Shown piece by piece: positions 21,892-27,323 of a stretch of 27,323 nt of DNA (position 1 is the first letter of the stretch; every line of letters begins with the position of its first letter). Source of the stretch: JALZDI01 sp965653225 (GTDB lineage: Bacteria; Actinomycetota; Actinomycetes; Propionibacteriales; Nocardioidaceae); the NCBI GenBank assembly GCA_965653225.1, contig CBFGZI010000041.1, positions 1-27,323 on the forward strand. Reading direction: 5' to 3'. The notes beneath the pieces were generated by a model. It was not told where the DNA came from. It worked only from the letters and a program-made list of their open reading frames with translations, and did not search any database. The translations under genes were made by a program, and so were the position numbers.

Positions 21892-22770
21892 CTACGAGGC
21901 GACCGCGGCGAGCAGGCTGTCCAGTGGTTGGCGACTGTGGCGGTGAGGCCGGGAGAGGTAGAAGTCGGCGTAGTAGCGGCCGGTTTCCTCGTAGCCTGCC
22001 GGGTCGAGTCCGCGCTCGGTGACGGCGCGCAACGCCGCCTCGCGTTCGGAGCCGGAGGCGAACCGCCGCTGTGGGAAGCTGACACCGTTGAGCTGTTCGG
22101 TCACCAGTCCACGCTGCGACAAGGCCGCACCGATCGGCTCGTAGGAAAACTGACGCAGCACGAAGGCGGCCACCCACGGTGCCGAGCGTCCGGGGCGGCG
22201 CGCGCGCACTACCTGCCCGAGAGTGAGTTCGCTGATGTAGCCGATCCCGCCGGTGCAGATGACCACGTCGACGTGGTCGAGCTCTCTGGTCAGCTCGGCT
22301 GACGGCTGGTCGACCTCGAGGTTCTCCGCCCATCCGCTCTCGAGCAGGCCGACGCGGCGGGCGTAGGCGACCGCGTTACTGGCCGCGTCGAGGCCTCGGA
22401 CCCGTACGGCGTCGGGAAGAAGACGGTCGGCGTAGTAGGCCTTGTCGGCCGTGCACACCTCGTCCGCGGACAGATCGGCCAGCTGCGGGCTCGAGTAGCG
22501 GTCGAACAGGTCGTTGAGATCGAGGTCGTAGCGCAGCAATGCGGCGTTGACGCCGTAGGAGCAGCAGAGGTCGAGCACACCCAGCGGCTCGCCCGCGGCC
22601 GCGTCGCCGTCTGCCTGCATGGCGGCGAAGATCGTCTCGAAGATCGGTCGTGCGCGTTGTGGGATCTCGTAGTCGAGTTTGCTGAGCGTGCGGAAGTAGT
22701 CCCGTGGGTCGGGACGATCGTAGATGTGGCTGAAGTCTGCCTTGCCAGTTTCCGCGGCGCTTCCGGTCAC
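21892..22770 (-). CDS. Class I SAM-dependent methyltransferase-like protein
   Basis: This 292-residue protein starts at GTG 22770 with GGAGG well placed upstream, although the frame is open to 22839. The N-terminus carries FSHIYDRPDPRDYFRTLSKLDYEIPQRARPIF. LGVLDLCCSYGVNAALL (about 63-79) is methyltransferase motif I, with Cys in place of one usual Gly. GLDAASNAVAYARRVGL is the post-I region, and HVDVVICTGGIGYI resembles motif IV. The later WVAAFVLRQFSYEPI and RYYADFYLSRP complete an otherwise undescribed C-terminal part. The methyl acceptor is unknown. It is the last gene of the leftward cluster that begins with the CsbD-like protein, 143 bp after gvpA, and it converges with the GH65 gene. 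Confidence 0.75.
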   Translation of the reverse strand: MTGSAAETGKADFSHIYDRPDPRDYFRTLSKLDYEIPQRARPIFETIFAAMQADGDAAAGEPLGVLDLCCSYGVNAALLRYDLDLNDLFDRYSSPQLADLSADEVCTADKAYYADRLLPDAVRVRGLDAASNAVAYARRVGLLESGWAENLEVDQPSAELTRELDHVDVVICTGGIGYISELTLGQVVRARRPGRSAPWVAAFVLRQFSYEPIGAALSQRGLVTEQLNGVSFPQRRFASGSEREAALRAVTERGLDPAGYEETGRYYADFYLSRPHRHSRQPLDSLLAAVAS

Positions 22771-22913
22771 GCAGTCGCCTCCTCGTAGGCCGGCTCCACA
22801 GCACACTAGGCGATGAGCCATAGGGCCGTGAGACCACAACGCAGCGACGGGTCAACGGCAGCGAGCCTCTTCGACGTGCATGGACGACTCGCGGAGGTTG
22901 CCGCGTCGGTACC

Positions 22914-23279
22914 TCATGTGTCTGAGTTGCTTCGCCCAGCAGCCGCCTTTTTCGTGGGTCGACGCCTACGGGCCCGAGGCGCCTCTTCGGCCCCCTCATC
23001 CCCGTCATCGCCTCCGGTGATCTCCTTGATCATCCCGGGCAGGCCGGACACTTGACCTGCTGGTTGCAGATCGAGCCGGTTGACCGCCTCGGCGAAGCGC
23101 AGGTAGGTGTCCACACTAGCGATCACGATCCGGGCGTCGATGGTAAGAAGCTCGATGCCTAGCGCTGCCACCCGAACGTAGGCGTCGATCACGATTCCCT
23201 TGTCCAGCACAACCTCGAGCACGTCCGCGAGACTGCTCGGGCGTGGTGCTCTGTTGACGGACTGCGTGGCTACGGTCAT
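22914..23279 (-). CDS. gvpA: Gas vesicle structural protein GvpA (actinobacterial type)
   Basis: This 121-residue protein has the highly conserved GvpA core, SLADVLEVVLDKGIVIDAY, then VRVAALGIELLTIDARIVIAS and VDTYLRFAEAVNRLDL (about 16-71). This core forms the coil-beta-beta-coil ribs of the gas vesicle shell. It matches GvpA more closely than GvpJ or GvpM. The C-terminal 45 residues form a tail, acidic (GGDDGDEGAEE) and then basic (RARRRRPTKKAA), of the type seen on actinobacterial GvpA. ATG 23279 has no strong Shine-Dalgarno. No gvpF, gvpG, gvpK, gvpL, gvpN or gvpO gene is in the window, so vesicle formation cannot be inferred. It lies between a coiled-coil protein and a methyltransferase on one strand. 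Confidence 0.93.
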   Translation of the reverse strand: MTVATQSVNRAPRPSSLADVLEVVLDKGIVIDAYVRVAALGIELLTIDARIVIASVDTYLRFAEAVNRLDLQPAGQVSGLPGMIKEITGGDDGDEGAEEAPRARRRRPTKKAAAGRSNSDT

Positions 23280-23476
23280 CTCGGTTCCGTTCTCAGGGCT
23301 GACCGGATGGCAGCAAATGGGTCACGCTCACCGGGCACGGCACAGGCGCCACCCGGGTCGACGTCAGCGACTTCGGGCAAGCCGTACCCGCCTGCCGGAT
23401 GGCCTAACAGCAGTGCTGCCGAGGCATGGGGCCACGCATGTAGGCGTGAATGCACGGGGCGGTCGCGACGTCGAGC

Positions 23477-24124
23477 TCAGTCTTGCTGACGCTGCTGCTT
23501 CTTGGTCTCGGTGAGGTCGCTGAGCCGCTCGGCGTCGGCGCGCGCCTCAGTGGCGGCCTGCCTGGCCTCGCGGGCGTCGTCCATCTCCTCGGCCGCAGTG
23601 CGCTGGGCGGTCCGCTTCTTCGCCTCCGCGTCGGAGTCGACGCGCGCCTTGCGCTGCTCGGCCGCGGCGGCACGGTCCGCCGCGCGCTGATCGGCTGCTG
23701 ACTTCTTCGCCGAGGCCGTCTTCGCGGCCTTGGCCCTCGCCTGCTGCTTGCCGCGCGTCTCGGTGGTCTCGGCCTCGCCGATACCCGAGGCGACGCGCTC
23801 ATGGGCGGCCGTGCGCTTCTCCTCGGCCTCCCGGCGACCCTGTTCGGCGGTCTCGCGCGCCTGGTCACGGCGCGCCGCGGCCTCCCTTTCGAGCCGGGCC
23901 GCCGTGCGGAGCCGGTCGGCGTGCTCAACGCGGTTGGCGCCCCTCTCGGCGATGGCTGGATCGCCCAGGAGCGTACCGGCGAGCCTGTCGGCCGAGCCGA
24001 TAGTCCGGTCGAGCGTCAGTCGGAGAACGGAGTCCTCAGGAAGCTTGTCCGCCACCGTGTGGTCGAACAACTCCAGCGGAAGACGCGCGAGCTTGTAGGG
24101 AATGGAGACGAGGGTGCTGATCAT
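23477..24124 (-). CDS. Ala/Glu/Arg-rich coiled-coil protein (often misnamed IF2-like), unknown function
   Basis: This 215-residue protein begins MISTLVSIPYKLARLPLELFDH, followed by LPEDSVLRLTLDRTIGSADRLAGTLLGDPAIAERGANR. This conserved N-terminal module (about 1-70) is known to me from actinobacterial proteins annotated as IF2-family or hypothetical. Residues about 70-215 are a long charged helix rich in Ala, Glu, Arg and Lys with QARAKAAKTASAKK, likely coiled coil. There is no membrane segment. ATG 24124 follows GAGG closely. The gene begins 8 nt after the CsbD-like stop, so both are surely one transcript. The role may be structural or stress-related; nothing links it to translation initiation beyond low-complexity similarity. 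Confidence 0.8.
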   Translation of the reverse strand: MISTLVSIPYKLARLPLELFDHTVADKLPEDSVLRLTLDRTIGSADRLAGTLLGDPAIAERGANRVEHADRLRTAARLEREAAARRDQARETAEQGRREAEEKRTAAHERVASGIGEAETTETRGKQQARAKAAKTASAKKSAADQRAADRAAAAEQRKARVDSDAEAKKRTAQRTAAEEMDDAREARQAATEARADAERLSDLTETKKQQRQQD

Positions 24125-24132
24125 GGTGGTCC

Positions 24133-24663
24133 TCACTTGTCGGCCTCGGCGCGTAGCTCCGCGGCTCGCTGCTCGTCAGCGGCAGCTTCACGCTCGAGGC
24201 GCGCCTTCTCGGCGGCGGCCTGCTGCTCGGTGGAGGTAGCGTCGGCGGCCACCTTCGCGGCCTCGCCCGCCCGGGAGTCGGCGACTGCCTCGGCCTGCTG
24301 CTCGGCGGCCTCGCGACCGGCGGCTTCCTGACGCTGGGCATCGCCAGCCGCAGCGGCGCGCTCACGCTGCTGCTGCTGCCGTGCAGCGGCCTGCTCGCGC
24401 TGCGCCTCGGCGCGCACATCCCCCTTCTGCTCGGCGGACTCGCGGTTGGTCTCGCGCACCTCCTGCGCAGCCTCCTCGCGCTTGGCGTCGGCGACCGCGT
24501 CCTCGGCGACGGCGTCCTTGCGACTCTTGGCCTCGGCCTGCTGCAGCCGTCCCTCCTCCACGAGGTCCCCCTTACCGCTCACAGCCCCGGCAACTTCCTT
24601 GGCCTTGCCCGCGACGCCGTCGAACAGCCCCTTGCGGGCCTCCTTTGCGTTGTCTTTGCCCAT
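24133..24663 (-). CDS. CsbD-like stress protein with long coiled-coil tail (microaggregate-binding protein type)
   Basis: This 176-residue protein starts at ATG 24663, reading MGKDNAKEARKGLFDGVAGK. Its next part, AKEVAGAVSGKGDLVEEGRLQQAEA, is the CsbD-like pattern GKxKExxGxxxGxxxLxxEGxxQ (about 13-45). The remaining 130 residues are almost entirely Ala, Glu, Gln, Arg and Asp with heptad-like spacing, so a long helix is likely. In mycobacteria similar proteins are called microaggregate-binding protein 1. CsbD in Bacillus is a general-stress protein of unknown activity. The upstream in-frame extension to 24771 was rejected because it lacks the family pattern. It is the first gene of the leftward cluster. 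Confidence 0.82.
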   Translation of the reverse strand: MGKDNAKEARKGLFDGVAGKAKEVAGAVSGKGDLVEEGRLQQAEAKSRKDAVAEDAVADAKREEAAQEVRETNRESAEQKGDVRAEAQREQAAARQQQQRERAAAAGDAQRQEAAGREAAEQQAEAVADSRAGEAAKVAADATSTEQQAAAEKARLEREAAADEQRAAELRAEADK

Positions 24664-24973
24664 GCCTGCTCCGTGCCCGCTGGAAACCAGATGACACGGG
24701 CGTGCGTGTGTGGGGTGAACCTCACGGCCTCGTGGGCTGTTGATCCTGGTGGGACTAACGTGTGCCGTCACGGTTCAAGACGCGCCACCATGAGCGACCC
24801 GCACCCGTACGTGCCTACACACCTACGACACGCAGTGCGTGTCGCATGCGGTACCAGTGCGACGCATGGTGGATGCGCGGTCTGTATCAGGTTCGACGTG
24901 GGCGTTTCTCGGTTCGAGCCCCGGTTGTCTGTGGATCACAGAGGAGGCCAGCCCGGCGGGGAAGCCGGATGCG
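24664..24973. other. 310 bp intergenic region with one strong inverted repeat
   Basis: I see no convincing gene here. Both the promoter of the CsbD-like gene and the 3' end of the hemerythrin transcript must lie inside, since both are read leftward. The clearest structure is CGACACGC (24826-24833) with GCGTGTCG (24837-24844), an 8 bp stem around AGT. It may end the hemerythrin transcript, but no T-run follows. A T-arm-like GGTTCGAGCCCC lies near 24911-24922 without a tRNA around it. Confidence 0.5.
24826..24844. repeat. 8 bp perfect inverted repeat (hairpin)
   Basis: CGACACGC and GCGTGTCG flank the triplet AGT. It could be a terminator for the leftward hemerythrin gene, about 130 bp upstream, or a regulator site for the CsbD-like operon, about 165 bp away. 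The sequence does not decide between them. Confidence 0.5.
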
Positions 24974-25537
24974 TTATGCCCCGCGTAGGGCCGCGGAGAC
25001 CGCATCTCGCGTACGGTCGATCACTGAGGCCAGAGGCCCAGCCATCAGGTTGGACGTCATCGCGCTACCCACGGACGGGTGCGGATGACTGGGCGCGATC
25101 GCCTCCGCCGCCTTGATCGCCTGCGCCAGCAGTGCCAGCTGGTCGGGGTCACTGTACTGGCTCAACAGCGGGAACTCGTCGCGCTCTTCGGCGGCGGCAT
25201 GGTCCAGCACCGCCTCCTCCAGCGCCTTGAACTGAGGCCCGAAGTCTGGGTCGTCAACCTTCATGCCGTCGAGGGAGGCGAGGAGCGTCTTGGATGCGGT
25301 CTCCTCCTCCAGACGTGCCTGCACCACGCTGCTGCCACCCTCGGCCATCCTGGCGCGCGGGTGGGTCACCAGCTCCTCGGCGGTCTCGTGCACCGCCAGG
25401 AATCGCCGGAGCTCCTCGAACTGATGCTGCTTCATCTTTGGGCTGGGCGCAGCGTTGACCGCCGCGAACAGGTTCCTGATGTGCTGATGCTGCTGCATCA
25501 GCAGCTCGACCGCATCAGGCTTCTGGGTCTGGGTCAT
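24974..25537 (-). CDS. Hemerythrin HHE-domain protein
   Basis: This 187-residue cytosolic protein carries the HHE cation-binding fold. Iron ligands are visible in ELLMQQHQHIRNLF (His17 or His19), FLAVHETAEELVTHPRARM (His50, Glu54 and His59) and VLDHAAAEERDEFPLL (His113 and Glu117), as in the H-HxxxE-H-HxxxE pattern of a di-iron site. The C-terminal 45 residues are Ala/Pro-rich (AIAPSHPHPSVG). ATG 25537 stands behind GGGAGGGA. Bacterial members bind O2 or NO, sense redox state or buffer iron. It may respond to oxidative or nitrosative stress, in line with neighbouring stress-type proteins. It is not closely coupled to the genes to its left, being 310 bp away. Confidence 0.92.
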   Translation of the reverse strand: MTQTQKPDAVELLMQQHQHIRNLFAAVNAAPSPKMKQHQFEELRRFLAVHETAEELVTHPRARMAEGGSSVVQARLEEETASKTLLASLDGMKVDDPDFGPQFKALEEAVLDHAAAEERDEFPLLSQYSDPDQLALLAQAIKAAEAIAPSHPHPSVGSAMTSNLMAGPLASVIDRTRDAVSAALRGA

Positions 25538-25733
25538 CGTCCCTCCCGGTTCCTTGCTGGCCGGGCGCAGCCACGCCCCGGTTGCTCGCAGCCGTACCCA
25601 TGGAGTCGCCGCTCAAATCGACATGGTCGTGGTCACGACAGCGCACCGAGCAATGACTCATCACGTCTTGGCGGTATCAGGCAGAAGACGGGGCTGACCC
25701 GCCGTCGCGCATAGGCACCAAATCGTTCTTCAT

Positions 25734-25769
25734 CAGCCGACGTTCGCCGTCTTTGCGGGCAGCCGACGT
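25734..25769. repeat. Two direct repeats CAGCCGACGT upstream of the hemerythrin gene
   Basis: CAGCCGACGT occurs at 25734-25743 and 25760-25769, 26 bp apart, in the gap of 262 bp between the tRNA and the hemerythrin gene. This may be a regulator site for the leftward hemerythrin gene or chance. The rest of the gap holds an imperfect hairpin (25687-25706) that could end the tRNA transcript; I see no gene. Confidence 0.3.
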
Positions 25770-25799
25770 CTCTGTCTAACCGACGGTTGCGGTTGAGTC

Positions 25800-25887
25800 T
25801 GGTGTCCGAGGGGGGACTTGAACCCCCACCCTCTATACGAGGACTAGCACCTCAAGCTAGCGCGTCTACCTATTCCGCCACCCGGAC
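25800..25887 (-). tRNA. tRNA-Leu (anticodon GAG)
   Basis: The reverse strand from 25887 folds as a class II tRNA. The acceptor stem GTCCGGG pairs with CTCGGAC (one G-U), followed by A73 and an encoded CCA (25802-25800). The D-arm contains TGGCGGAATAGGTAGACGC. The anticodon stem CTAGC/GCTAG encloses TTGAGGT, which gives anticodon GAG for CUC and CUU. A long variable arm (TCCTCGTATAGAGG) typical of tRNA-Leu precedes the T-arm GGGGGTTCAAGTCCCCC. Confidence 0.97.
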
Positions 25888-25920
25888 AAGGCGCGACATT
25901 TCTGCCGTCGTGCGGCGGCA

Positions 25921-25926
25921 ACTGTA
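25921..25926 (-). promoter_or_regulatory. Possible -10 box of the tRNA-Leu promoter
   Basis: On the reverse strand TACAGT is a good -10 hexamer about 33 nt upstream of the mature tRNA. No convincing -35 was found 17 nt further up. A 7 bp hairpin (25903-25909 with 25914-25920) lies between the box and the tRNA. Confidence 0.3.
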
Positions 25927-25978
25927 GCAAACCGGCACACGGGTTTCGGCAGGTATGCCTAGGAGGCAGGATAGCCCC

Positions 25979-27319
25979 ATGGCTGACCCAGCGACCCCTC
26001 CGGAGGACCGTCCGCAGTACGACCCGTCGGCTGAGGTGACGCAGATCTGCACCGACCTCATCCGGATCGACACCACCAACTACGGCGACCAGGAGGGGCC
26101 CGGCGAGCGAAAGGCGGCCGAGCACGTCGCAGCGCTGCTGGCAGAGGTCGGGGTCGAGCCGCAGGTGTTCGAGTCCGAGCCCGGGCGCACCACGGTGGTC
26201 GCCCGCTGGGGGGAGACGGAAGCGAACCGGCACCGTGACGCACTGTTGGTGCACGGCCACCTCGACGTCGTACCCGCCATCGCTGACGACTGGCAGGTGC
26301 ACCCCTTCTCCGGCGAGCATCGCGACGGGTGCGTGTGGGGGCGCGGCGCGGTCGACATGAAGGACTTCGACGCGATGGTTCTGTCGACGCTGCGGGCGCG
26401 GGTCCGCGCCGACGCACCTCCGGGGCGGCCGCTGGTGGTGTGCTTCACCGCCGACGAGGAGGCCGGGGGCAAGAAGGGCGCCGGCTGGCTGACCGAGCAC
26501 CACCCGGAGACGGTCGAGGGCTGCACCGAGGCCGTCGGCGAGGTCGGCGGCTTCAGCGCCACCCTTAACGACCAGCGCATCTACCTCGTCCAGAGCGCGG
26601 AGAAGGGCCTGGAGTGGATGCGCCTGCGCGCCAAGGGCAACGCCGGACACGCCTCGATGCGCCACCTCGACAACGCGGTGACCGCGCTCAGCGCCGCGGT
26701 CGCACGGCTCGGCTCCCACGACTGGCCCACCCACGTGCGGCCGGCGATGGCCGAGATGCTGCGCATCGTCGCCGACATCGTGGGGGAGGAGTACGACGAG
26801 CAGGACCCGAGCCCTCTGGTCCGGCACTTCGGGCACAGCGCGCGGATGATGGACGCGGTCCTCCGCAGCACCACGAACCCGACGATGCTCGAGGCCGGCT
26901 ACAAGCTGAACGTCATCCCCGGAGAGGCCGTGGCGTACGTCGACGGGCGGTTTCTGCCCGGCTTCGAGGAGGAGTTCTACTCCACGGTCGATGAGCTGCT
27001 CGGCGACCGCGTGACCCGGGAGACGGTGCACAGCGACATCTCCCTGGAGACGACGTTCGACGGCGCGCTCGTGGACGCGATGCGCGAGTCCGTGCTGGCC
27101 GAGGACCCCGGCGCCGTCGTCGCGCCGGTCCTGATGAGCGCCGGCACCGACGGCAAGTGGTGGCACAAGCAGGGAGTCCGCTGCTTCGGGTTCACCCCGT
27201 TGCGGCTGCCGGCGGACCTCGACTTCACCCTGATGTTCCACGGGGTCGACGAGCGCGTGCCGGTCGACGCGCTCGAGTTCGGGTCCCGGGTGTTCGACCG
27301 GTTCCTCGACCGCGCCTGA
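25979..27319 (+). CDS. M20/M25/M40-family metallopeptidase (dipeptidase or deacylase-like)
   Basis: This 446-residue cytosolic zinc hydrolase is complete. Metal and catalytic motifs are LLVHGHLDVVPA (His94, Asp96), WGRGAVDMKDFDAM with bridging Asp126, and CFTADEEAGGKKGAGWL with the catalytic Glu160/Glu161 pair. The later KGNAGHASM holds the dimerisation-domain His. ATLNDQRIYLVQSAEKG, YKLNVIPGEAVAYVDGRFLPGFE and LMFHGVDERVPVDAL are also family blocks, the last carrying the final metal-ligand His. The start ATG 25979 is 12 nt after AGGAGG (25961-25966), a long spacing; ATG 25955 is an alternative but has no family sequence. Members cleave dipeptides or N-acyl amino acids. It is transcribed away from the tRNA and no operon partner is visible in the window. 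Confidence 0.92.
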   Translation: MADPATPPEDRPQYDPSAEVTQICTDLIRIDTTNYGDQEGPGERKAAEHVAALLAEVGVEPQVFESEPGRTTVVARWGETEANRHRDALLVHGHLDVVPAIADDWQVHPFSGEHRDGCVWGRGAVDMKDFDAMVLSTLRARVRADAPPGRPLVVCFTADEEAGGKKGAGWLTEHHPETVEGCTEAVGEVGGFSATLNDQRIYLVQSAEKGLEWMRLRAKGNAGHASMRHLDNAVTALSAAVARLGSHDWPTHVRPAMAEMLRIVADIVGEEYDEQDPSPLVRHFGHSARMMDAVLRSTTNPTMLEAGYKLNVIPGEAVAYVDGRFLPGFEEEFYSTVDELLGDRVTRETVHSDISLETTFDGALVDAMRESVLAEDPGAVVAPVLMSAGTDGKWWHKQGVRCFGFTPLRLPADLDFTLMFHGVDERVPVDALEFGSRVFDRFLDRA

Positions 27320-27323
27320 GCCA

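Noticed and set aside
23477..24663. Low-complexity Ala/Glu/Arg region as a DNA repeat array
   Set aside because: The repetition is in amino acid composition only. No regular nucleotide unit with spacers is present, so it is neither a CRISPR array nor a tandem repeat.
24905..24935. T-arm-like GGTTCGAGCCCC suggesting a tRNA
   Set aside because: The stem has a mismatch, no matching acceptor, D or anticodon arm is found upstream, and the length does not fit.
25844..27241. Open frame antisense to the M20 peptidase, running into the tRNA
   Set aside because: It would overlap a clear tRNA gene and the whole of a motif-complete enzyme gene.
1..27323. Mobile element, prophage or defence system
   Set aside because: No transposase, integrase, restriction, toxin-antitoxin or phage gene, and no terminal inverted repeats, were seen on either strand.

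Overview
The window is very G+C-rich DNA. Nearly all genes have G/C in the third codon position, there are many GTG and a few TTG starts, and Shine-Dalgarno sites are GGAGG-like. An F420-type luciferase-like oxidoreductase, an actinobacterial-type GvpA with a C-terminal tail, a FadR-type GntR beside a Pot-type transporter and a KstR-like operator all point to a high-G+C actinobacterium (Actinomycetia). The genus cannot be named from the sequence. I see no transposase, integrase, phage gene or CRISPR array, so this is ordinary chromosome with several accessory modules.

Region 1 (1-1611) holds the 5' end of a leftward HrpA-type RNA helicase gene, an acylphosphatase, a universal stress protein and a SnoaL-like protein. 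Region 2 (1612-6771) looks like a lipid or isoprenoid metabolism locus. It has a SnoaL-like protein divergent from an F420-type LLM oxidoreductase, then an IclR regulator divergent from a translationally coupled operon (DUF1214 protein, short-chain dehydrogenase, sulfotransferase). The operon promoter has good -35 and -10 boxes, and a perfect match to the KstR consensus lies in its spacer and -10. A second palindrome sits downstream.

Region 3 (6781-7598) holds a small conserved protein and an RsbW-like ATPase. Region 4 (7735-15220) is a polyamine module. A leftward GntR regulator gene is followed by a soluble Cache-domain protein and a terminator-like hairpin. Rightward run potA-potD-potB-potC and an aminobutyraldehyde-type aldehyde dehydrogenase. 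An AT-rich palindrome overlaps the pot promoter. A leader hairpin precedes potA and a perfect hairpin separates potD from potB.

Region 5 (15232-18799) has a leftward M20 amidohydrolase and antibiotic-biosynthesis-monooxygenase-like pair, then a rightward membrane protein overlapping a Ser/Thr kinase whose catalytic-loop lysine is glycine. Region 6 (19011-21818) is a large secreted GH65 acid-trehalase-like enzyme with a C-terminal discoidin domain. Region 7 (21892-25537) is a leftward stress-like cluster: hemerythrin, CsbD-like coiled-coil protein, a second coiled-coil protein, gas vesicle protein GvpA and a methyltransferase. Region 8 holds tRNA-Leu(GAG) and an M20 peptidase.

The most notable points are the polyamine locus with a membrane-free Cache protein as a possible intracellular amine sensor, the KstR-like promoter, the GvpA gene without its assembly partners, and the kinase with an altered HRDxKxxN loop. 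Functions are inferred from family motifs read by eye; no database search was possible.
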